Shown in pieces: positions 61,901-64,000 of a DNA stretch of 64,000 bases; within the stretch, counting starts at the first letter, position 1; each line of letters starts with the position of its first letter. A program made the position numbers and the translations under genes. The DNA comes from Siphonodentalium dalli (Eukaryota; Mollusca; Scaphopoda; Gadilida; Siphonodentaliidae). The DNA lies in the NCBI GenBank assembly GCA_032622095.1, contig CP136062.1, positions 229,726,578 through 229,790,577 on the forward strand, written 5' to 3'. The notes beneath the pieces were generated by a model. The model was given only the letters and a program-made list of their open reading frames with translations. It was not told where the DNA came from and made no database searches.

Positions 61901-63160
61901 ATTCTCTTATATGTGCGAATATCGCATATATAAGAGAATACATTGGTGTAACAATATTTACCTTGAGCTTGTAAACCAGTACATTCTCTCATATATGCAT
62001 GTCTCCCAGGAGACTCGCATATATAACAGATTGCACTGGCACAGGATACATTGGTACATTCTCACCTCAAGTTTATTCAACAACACCAAATATTTTATCT
62101 ATTTCTCCCAATATTTGGAATAAAAACCTGCCTATATAAATGTTGATGTATTTTTCTACTTTATACATAATAAAGTGATCTGAAACACTCGGGTAGGGTG
62201 ATCAAATAGAAAGTGAGAATAATCTCGCTCGACATAGTTATTTTTTACGAATATTAATCCATATTGACAACACACCCTCATTCTTATATATTACTTAACC
62301 CTTTACCCAACAAACCGGCCAAAACCGGCCAAATAAAGCTTCAACAGCTTAAAATATCTTCGGTCTGTCTCAATAGAACCATACATATATGGATATCATT
62401 GGAACCGGCTCCTTGACCACATTGTGATAGTTACAGTTATGCCCTGTGCCAATGCATTCTCTTATATATGCGAGTCGACCATAGGTCGCCTCGCATATAT
62501 AAGAGAATGCATTGGCCTAAAAAAAATCTTTTTTTAACACTTTTTACCATTTTTTCTTACATTCTTTAACAATTTTATAATTTTTAATGTGTTAAGCCAA
62601 TGCATTCTCTTATATATGCGAGGCGACCTATGGTCGACTCGCATATATAAGAGAATGCATTGGCACAGGGCCCTTCTGTTGGGTAAAGGGTTAAATGCAA
62701 TGACTCTCGGTGGCAAAATCATTTATGTTAGTTTATCGCCGATAGTTGTGTCCCTAATCAAGATGTTAATATTTACAATTGAGTGTAGTTCAGACTGTGT
62801 TTTCTGTGGAGTAAACCACTCCACAGAAAACACAGTCTGAACTACACTCAATTGTTGATTTCTTTAAAATTTTCGGGATGTTAGTAGAATGCTATATTCC
62901 CCATCTTGGCATAGCACTTGAGTAATATAAACTTATCAATTTCAAGTCCATAATATGTCTTTAAAATTTTTTTATTCCAGGCAAACTTTACAAATGTGTG
63001 CGGTGTCCAACAGCGTACCACTGCAGTGAGTTTTGTATAGCTGCCGGTTGTGACAACCTTGATGGTTTCAGTATTATATGTAGCAATCATTTCCAACCAA
63101 TAAAATCAACCAAACACCACAGCCACGTCAACGTCAGCTGGTGTTTCTTATGTAACAAAG
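37694..63160 (+). CDS. NSD2: NSD-family histone H3K36 methyltransferase, N-terminal nine exons (partial)
   Basis: Nine exons join in consistent phase to about 928 codons and run off the right edge. In order: N-terminal region (residues 1-90), AT-hook HRGRPPK (about 108-114), PWWP domain 1 (about 197-300, motif HPWWP at 208-212), three RGRP-type repeats (about 390-500), HMG box (about 553-606), PPKKRKRK nuclear signal (about 680), and PHD fingers 1-3 (about 750-928). This order with an HMG box matches vertebrate NSD2; NSD proteins mono- and dimethylate lysine 36 of histone H3 in chromatin. The catalytic SET domain, second PWWP and later PHD fingers are expected beyond 64000. Introns hold TEs and tandem arrays. 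At five exons (ends 40605, 43848, 52881, 57127 and 59170) the donor is copied in tandem or followed by donor-like repeats. An invertebrate may have one NSD gene, so 'NSD2' denotes best domain match, not proven orthology. Confidence 0.92.
38332..38446 (+). repeat. 38-bp tandem repeat, 3 copies
   Basis: Unit AAATTATAGTGCAGGGTGGA plus ATTCATCTCAGTTTAATC, three copies with one or two differences. Intronic. Confidence 0.9.
38700..38870 (+). repeat. Dispersed repeat shared with 33755 and 35965
   Basis: CTCTTTGTTTCCGATACCCT then TGCCTGGCTGAGATTTTCTT, and TATTTATTGTTTTTTCCCC. Diverged and intronic, without coding capacity. Confidence 0.6.
39600..40135. mobile_element. Family B element in NSD-like intron 1
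   Basis: TGTCATTTGCCGAATGAGGT on the left side and CATTCTGCAAACTACAGACA at the right end, with an extra partial end at 39620-39690. It finishes about 50 bp before the exon 2 acceptor, so the insertion lies close to the branch-point region. Confidence 0.75.
40189..40605 (+). CDS. NSD2: NSD-like exon 2: AT-hook and start of PWWP 1
   Basis: The acceptor is AAAAATTACAG. The exon encodes residues 91-229: lysine-rich linker, AT-hook HRGRPPK, basic [10 protein letters not shown], then [18 protein letters not shown], the first strands of a PWWP domain, which binds methylated H3K36 and DNA. It ends in phase 1 (GTTCGAG then GTATGC). The donor and its last 7 exonic bases recur downstream (see 40606-40880). 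Confidence 0.93.
40606..40880 (+). repeat. Tandem repeat containing copies of the exon 2 donor
   Basis: Five further units of about 51-52 bp (one of 61). Junction equivalents fall at 40657, 40708, 40760, 40821 and 40873, after the true one at 40605. Units at 40708 and 40821 keep TTCGAG|GTATGC exactly as at the real exon end. Others read TTTGAG|GTATGC, TTTTAG|GTACGC and TTCAAA|GTATGT. Confidence 0.9.
41290..42330. mobile_element. Element with long inverted terminal repeats, about 1.04 kb
   Basis: The left arm (41303-41460: TTTTTTGGGGACACCTGTTT, GGCAATGATATGCC, CATTGCATTGAGAGCTAA) is mirrored at 42172-42325 (TTAGCTCTCAATGCATTG, GGCATATCATTGCC, AACAGGTGTCCCCAAAAAAT). Arms of about 150 bp, imperfect. 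The spacer has no coding frame. Confidence 0.7.
42388..42485. repeat. Dispersed repeat (see 34022 and 51246)
   Basis: CATAATTGGCTATGGCAATC to AGGGTTGCCGTAGCGAATTG. It directly follows the inverted-repeat element and lies in the intron before the HMG-box exon. Confidence 0.65.
42691..43848 (+). CDS. NSD2: NSD-like exon 3: rest of PWWP 1, RGRP repeats, HMG box
   Basis: The acceptor TTTATATAG follows a pyrimidine-rich tract. It completes PWWP 1 ([19 protein letters not shown], then the helical tail to about residue 325). Next comes a Ser/Pro/Lys-rich region with three tandem coding repeats of about 32-34 residues, each with AAVTKRGR and a SVSQPE-like tail. Two keep the AT-hook core RGRP; the middle one reads RGRTK and has probably lost minor-groove binding. 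The exon ends with an HMG box of about 54 residues ([11 protein letters not shown] to RSRYKSKF). Donor ACGG then GTAAGC, phase 1. A second donor, C then GTGAGT, at 43860 is in the same phase and would add four residues. Confidence 0.92.
43861..44200 (+). repeat. 17-bp minisatellite, 20 copies, each a 5' splice-site match
   Basis: Unit GTGAGTGTATATTGGGC (a few units have GGAC or GGTG instead of GGGC), exactly 20 x 17 = 340 bp. It starts 12 nt after the HMG-box exon donor. Every unit begins with GTGAGT, a strong match to the U1 snRNA-binding consensus, preceded by C or G. Confidence 0.95.
44249..44648. mobile_element. Family B element
   Basis: CGTCATTTGCAGAATCAGGT on the left and CATTCTGCTAATGACAGACA on the right, with internal inverted blocks. 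Intronic. Confidence 0.75.
44982..45108. mobile_element. Family A MITE copy
   Basis: The left end is degraded (CTCTAATTAATCGACTTC); the right end AGTCGATTACTTAGAGCATT runs to ACTG, followed by TA. The middle keeps GGATTTAGTCGGAAATATGG. Confidence 0.75.
45671..45801 (+). CDS. NSD2: NSD-like exon 4, basic linker
   Basis: The acceptor GGTTTTCTTCAG joins phase 1 of exon 3. It encodes [20 protein letters not shown] and then a Lys/Glu-rich helix; no domain. It ends in phase 0 at CCA then GTGAGT. No tandem copy of this donor is seen. Confidence 0.8.
45846..46194. mobile_element. Family B element, left part
   Basis: Starts GTCTGTCATTTACAGATTGA and has the CACCAATTTCAACTGGAGAA block. The right end decays just before the hAT insertion. 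Confidence 0.65.
46203..48084. mobile_element. 1.88-kb hAT element with perfect 8-bp target duplication
   Basis: The ends TAGTGTTGAAACGATTA and their inverse TAATCGTTTCAACACTA are flanked by CTTTGCGA on both sides (46195-46202 and 48085-48092). Subterminal GACTAGTCGACTAG motifs occur at both ends. The interior has unusually many CG dinucleotides for the window but no transposase motif I can recognise. A 401-bp interior piece (47411-47811) reappears at 49381-49781. Confidence 0.9.
48093..48772. other. Intronic sequence with a family D fragment
   Basis: 48520-48585 matches family D (ATTACTATTTCTTCGGCTTC, GGGGTAAAAAATATTTTATT). A possible TE remnant lies at 48290-48420. No exon before the one at 48773. 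Confidence 0.5.
48773..48805 (+). CDS. NSD2: NSD-like exon 5, 33-nt microexon
   Basis: The acceptor CATTTTCTGTTTCAG and donor AAT then GTGAGT enclose 33 nt in phase 0 at both ends, encoding [11 protein letters not shown]. Good splice signals and exact phase fit between exons 4 and 6 support it. Because it is phase-neutral it could be skipped without a frameshift. It encodes no domain. Confidence 0.55.
48868..48990. mobile_element. Family B fragment
   Basis: CACCAAATTCACCCTCTGGG-like text (CCAAATTCACCCTCTGGGAA) and AGTTGAAGTTGGTGATGGTC. Both ends are missing. Confidence 0.6.
49155..50009 (+). repeat. 229-bp direct duplication enclosing a 401-bp hAT-derived copy
   Basis: 49155-49383 and 49781-50009 are direct copies with about one difference. 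Between them, 49381-49781 repeats 47411-47811, the interior of the hAT element 1.9 kb upstream, with about one difference over 401 bp. The joints share 1-3 bp (CTT; T). The near-identity implies a recent event. Confidence 0.9.
50107..50469 (-). pseudogene. Antisense ORF with early stop, unrecognised protein
   Basis: On the minus strand, ATG (50467-50469) is followed by GAT and a TAG. After that stop the same frame is open for 117 codons: [20 protein letters not shown], then an acidic-mixed domain ending [12 protein letters not shown] and ISTK. The composition looks like a folded domain, alternating strands and helices. Upstream on the minus strand (50470-50580) are several CCGGAAGT/CCGGAAAT ETS-type motifs and CG dinucleotides, as in a promoter. 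I do not recognise the family. It may be a transposon- or gene-derived fragment disabled by the stop at codon 3, or an exon with another start. Confidence 0.35.
50690..50828. mobile_element. Family B element, left half, split by hAT
   Basis: AATTAGGGGATATAGAAACT and GCCTAAGTAGAATGAGGTCC. It continues at 51886-51935 (CACCCTCTGGCGACCTCATT, TGCAAATGTCAG) beyond the hAT insertion. Confidence 0.7.
50837..51877. mobile_element. 1.04-kb hAT-like element inside a family B MITE
   Basis: The ends TGGGCTTGCCACGAT and ATCGTCGTGGCAACCTTA are imperfect inverted repeats. Flanks GAAATAGC (50829-50836) and GAGATAGC (51878-51885) form an 8-bp target duplication with one mismatch. Subterminal CGATTAATCGATTA motifs lie on the left and ATTAATCGACTAACC on the right. 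Contains a dispersed repeat (51246-51345) and a 69-codon frame at 51516-51725 with no recognisable domain. Confidence 0.7.
52466..52720. mobile_element. piggyBac-type MITE near NSD-like exon 6
   Basis: CCCTTTCATGAATGGAGC on the left (flank GTAA, a mutated TTAA) and GCTCCCGTCATGAAAAGG then TTAA on the right. Four inner CATTCTCTTATAT modules. It ends 29 bp before exon 6. Confidence 0.8.
52750..52881 (+). CDS. NSD2: NSD-like exon 6: nuclear localisation signal
   Basis: The acceptor GATTCTCTCAG joins in phase 0. It encodes [20 protein letters not shown], a strong basic nuclear signal, and a Ser/Glu-rich acidic tail, ending in phase 0 at CCC then GTGAGT. The last 39 nt and the donor are duplicated 75 nt downstream, giving a second in-frame donor at 52957 that would add 25 residues. 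Confidence 0.85.
52843..52970 (+). repeat. 75-bp tandem duplication of exon 6 end and donor
   Basis: GAAGAGACGG...GAAGCACCC|GTGAGTGTT (52843-52890) recurs as GAAGAGAATG...GAAGCACCC|GTGAGTGTT (52918-52965). Between them is CCCTAACTCTAACTCTAACC, a telomere-like hexamer run. The frame stays open through both copies. Confidence 0.9.
52971..53127. mobile_element. Inverted-repeat element directly after exon 6
   Basis: Arms of about 69 bp (52971-53039 and 53057-53127), containing ACACGATGTGTAAATGGGTT and AACCCATTAACACATCGTGT, with several mismatches and a loop of about 17 bp. Small fold-back MITE; no target duplication identified. Confidence 0.75.
53418..55513. mobile_element. 2.10-kb hAT element with perfect 8-bp target duplication
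   Basis: Ends TAGTGCTGGGCAGTATTT and AAATACTGCCCAGCACTA. TGTCTGAC flanks both sides (53410-53417 and 55514-55521). Subterminal CGGTATACCG/ACCGCGGTAT motifs lie at both ends. The right flank continues as family B (TGTCTGACATTTGCAG). Inside is a nested inverted pair built on CCCCAAACACACCTA (about 53630 and 54885). No transposase frame. Confidence 0.9.
55514..55605. mobile_element. Family B fragment right of hAT element
   Basis: TGTCTGACATTTGCAGAATC and CACCAAATTCAACCTCTGGG. Only one end remains. Confidence 0.65.
55916..56306. mobile_element. Long family P MITE, copy 2 (inverted)
   Basis: TTAA on both sides (55912-55915 and 56307-56310), ends CCCTTTACCCAACA and TGTTGGGTAAAGGG. It is nearly the reverse complement of 62299-62690. 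Confidence 0.9.
56881..57127 (+). CDS. NSD2: NSD-like exon 7: PHD finger 1
   Basis: The acceptor TTCTTCCATTGTAG joins in phase 0. It encodes [20 protein letters not shown], a helix, then [20 protein letters not shown] and [13 protein letters not shown], closing with FKCAECLSG. The Cys/His spacing of the C4HC3 PHD fold is intact. It ends in phase 1 at TATCAG then GTAATG. The exon end is copied several times downstream (57128-58140). Confidence 0.95.
57188..57515. mobile_element. piggyBac-type MITE, CCCTTTGAGTGCC ends
   Basis: Flanks ATAA and TTAA (57516-57519). Ends CCCTTTGAGTGCCAGG and CCTGGCACTCAAAGGG. Inside is the CCTGCAGGGAGCCCCACACA hairpin related to 14461-14550. ATCAATTATTCAAATGTGCT stands on both sides, showing it landed in one unit of the exon-end array. 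Confidence 0.8.
57937..58075. mobile_element. Family B fragment
   Basis: GACATTTACAGAATGAGGAC and CTCCCTCTGGGGATCTCATT. Shortened copy. Confidence 0.6.
58726..58921. mobile_element. TTAA-flanked MITE, 196 bp
   Basis: TTAA at 58722-58725 and 58922-58925, with ends AGCTGCTTTCACGACCTG and CAGGTCTGTGAAAGCAGC. Inner GCTTTCACAGACCTGCGGCC and GTGCTTTCACGGGGATGCGG repeat the end motif. It ends about 30 bp before exon 8. Confidence 0.75.
58955..59170 (+). CDS. NSD2: NSD-like exon 8: PHD finger 2
   Basis: The acceptor TTCTCAACTTTCAG joins phase 1. It encodes [55 protein letters not shown] and a Thr/Ser/Lys tail [10 protein letters not shown]. The spacing and the FYHEDC and CPLHIC motifs match the second PHD finger of NSD proteins. 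It ends in phase 1, AAAG then GTATAT. The donor is repeated 33 nt on, in frame. Confidence 0.95.
59149..59220 (+). repeat. 33-bp tandem duplication of exon 8 end and donor
   Basis: AACCTCAACCAATAAAG|GTATATTTCTGATAAA occurs twice, with junctions at 59170 and 59203. The 33-nt offset keeps frame and adds [11 protein letters not shown] without a stop. Confidence 0.95.
59290..60130 (+). repeat. Mollusc-type repeat with TATGTTTACC hairpin head
   Basis: Head TATGTTTACCCATAGTATGG then TAAACATAG, then GTCCGTCTGTCTGTCTGTCC, then about four units with ATAACTCAAACATTTTTTAT, CAGATCGAGT and TTTGATCCG. Dispersed repeat, intronic. Confidence 0.7.
60131..61840. other. AT-rich intron sequence
   Basis: No exon seen. 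Weak periodic ATTAACCC(T/C) phrases at about 60405, 60500 and 60780 suggest an extension of the repeat to the left. A 77-codon minus-strand frame (61525-61758) has no domain. Confidence 0.45.
61848..62045. mobile_element. Family P MITE, right end lost
   Basis: TTAA at 61844-61847, end CCCATTCCATGACTAGAGC, then four CATTCTCTTATAT-type modules to CTGGCACAGGATAC. Confidence 0.7.
62299..62690. mobile_element. Long family P MITE, copy 3
   Basis: TTAA at both sides (62295-62298 and 62691-62694). Nearly identical to 24834-25215 in the same orientation. Confidence 0.9.
62775..62855. repeat. Perfect 38-bp hairpin, 5-nt loop
   Basis: 62775-62812 is the exact reverse complement of 62818-62855, loop AAACC. 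It lies 125 bp before the exon 9 acceptor. No terminal motifs of a known MITE. Confidence 0.9.
62981..63160 (+). CDS. NSD2: NSD-like exon 9: PHD finger 3
   Basis: The acceptor TTTTTTTATTCCAG joins phase 1. It encodes [37 protein letters not shown] and [16 protein letters not shown], matching the third PHD module of NSD proteins (the CVRCP-AYH and HVNVSWCF motifs are diagnostic). It ends in phase 1 at AAAG then GTGAGT. A diverged copy of the exon end (CTGGTGTTTCATATCTAATAAG then GCGAGA, of which 17 bases are clearly alike) sits about 47 nt downstream. The next exon lies beyond the window or was not recognised. Confidence 0.95.
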
Positions 63161-63214
63161 GTGAGTTATCAAAAATCACAGCCATCTGGTGTTTCATATC
63201 TAATAAGGCGAGAC

Positions 63215-63805
63215 CAATTTAATTGTTTGTTTACGATTCTGCCAACAACTATTTACCGAAAGTTTGCCCATGGTGTTCTTCAGTTCACTTAAAGGCACGG
63301 GCGGCGTTCGTTGCAGAAATATTCATATTTGTTCAAATCGCCATCAACAGAAGGAATATTAAAATATATATAGCTTTGTTCTTATGCCAAACATAATCAG
63401 CGCGTAAACCGTATACTGTCGTCAAGACGTACGACGGTGTACGTAAACAAGAGCCTGCTCGTGTTTTTACATAAGACATCGCAATTCTATTGGTTAATCA
63501 CACACAAATGATATAAACGCTCTTTATTATTTCCATATCAGGAAAACAGGAGCAAATAACGCTCTTTATGTTTACCATATCCGGATCTAAACAAAAGCCA
63601 GGTTGTGTAATGTTTTTTGCTTTTGTTTACATAACAAAGGAAAAACATTTGACAATAGCATACTGTATATGCCATATTTCTATGTCTATATTTCTGTCTA
63701 TATTTTACCATTATTTCTGTTTATGTCGGTTTTTGACGGAGGTAAATAATTTAACAGCATACCCATCGCCAATGCCACCCGTATCTTTAAGACTTCTCTC
63801 CAAAC
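63215..63805. other. Intron sequence after PHD 3 exon
   Basis: No exon recognised. Frames at 63568-63822 are low in complexity and have no domain. The next expected NSD region (second PWWP) is not seen. Confidence 0.4.
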
Positions 63806-63807
63806 CA

Positions 63808-64000
63808 TTCTATCTGTCATAATAGCATGGGACAATGAGAATAATTATGATATTAATGTGTTCTATCTCATAATAGCATGGGACAATGAGAATAATTGTT
63901 ATATTATTAATGTGTTCTATCAGTTGTAATAGCATGGGACAAAGAGAATAATTGAGATATTAATGTGTTCTATCAGTCATAATAACATGAGATAATGAGA
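63808..64000 (+). repeat. 53-bp tandem repeat, 4 copies to window edge
   Basis: Units start TTCTATCTGTCATAATAGCA-like text at 63808, 63861, 63915 and 63968 (spacing 53, 54, 53). The array may continue past the edge. Confidence 0.85.

Overview
The window is animal nuclear DNA, AT-rich, gene-poor and crowded with repeats. Several repeats start with short inverted AGCTCA-type or poly-A/poly-T hairpins followed by strings of GTCCGTCCGTC, a style I associate with marine bivalve genomes, so I infer a bivalve mollusc. The sequence does not prove the species.

Layout. 1-1.3 kb holds no gene. 1.33-9.73 kb is a 79-bp satellite: three composite units that carry a 215-bp palindromic MITE, then about 96 plain monomers in perfect phase, then decayed monomers to 10.1 kb. 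10.1-11.3 kb is gene-free. At 11.33-11.55 kb is one exon with a stop codon, probably the last exon of a gene resembling galactocerebrosidase. 11.6-15.3 kb is a cluster of inverted-repeat elements, including TTAA-flanked piggyBac-type elements. 16.3-18.8 kb is a broken LINE (endonuclease plus reverse transcriptase). 19-31 kb is MITEs, an exact 183 x 11-bp minisatellite and mollusc-type dispersed repeats. 31-37.6 kb is gene-free apart from repeats, a hAT element and a possible promoter.

From 37.69 kb to the right edge, the plus strand carries nine exons of one gene: an NSD-family histone H3 lysine-36 methyltransferase (NSD2-like). They encode about 928 residues: an N-terminal region, an AT-hook, PWWP domain 1, three RGRP-type repeats, an HMG box, a nuclear localisation signal and PHD fingers 1-3. 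All exon junctions keep phase. The second PWWP, AWS and SET domains must lie beyond position 64000, so the gene is incomplete here. Its introns hold three hAT-type elements with 8-bp target duplications, many MITEs and tandem repeats.

The most unusual signal is in this gene. At five of the nine exons the exon 3' end with its 5' splice site has been copied in tandem, or is followed at once by an array of GTGAGT units; a sixth exon shows a weak copy. Two of the extra donors are in frame (75 and 33 nt downstream). A 17-bp array beside the HMG-box exon presents 20 consecutive GTGAGT hexamers. The last exon at 11.5 kb also carries a tandem duplication, across its stop codon. This looks like a recurrent process acting at exon ends. 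It bears on the model in which duplicated AG|GT sites create new splice sites, but function is unproven.
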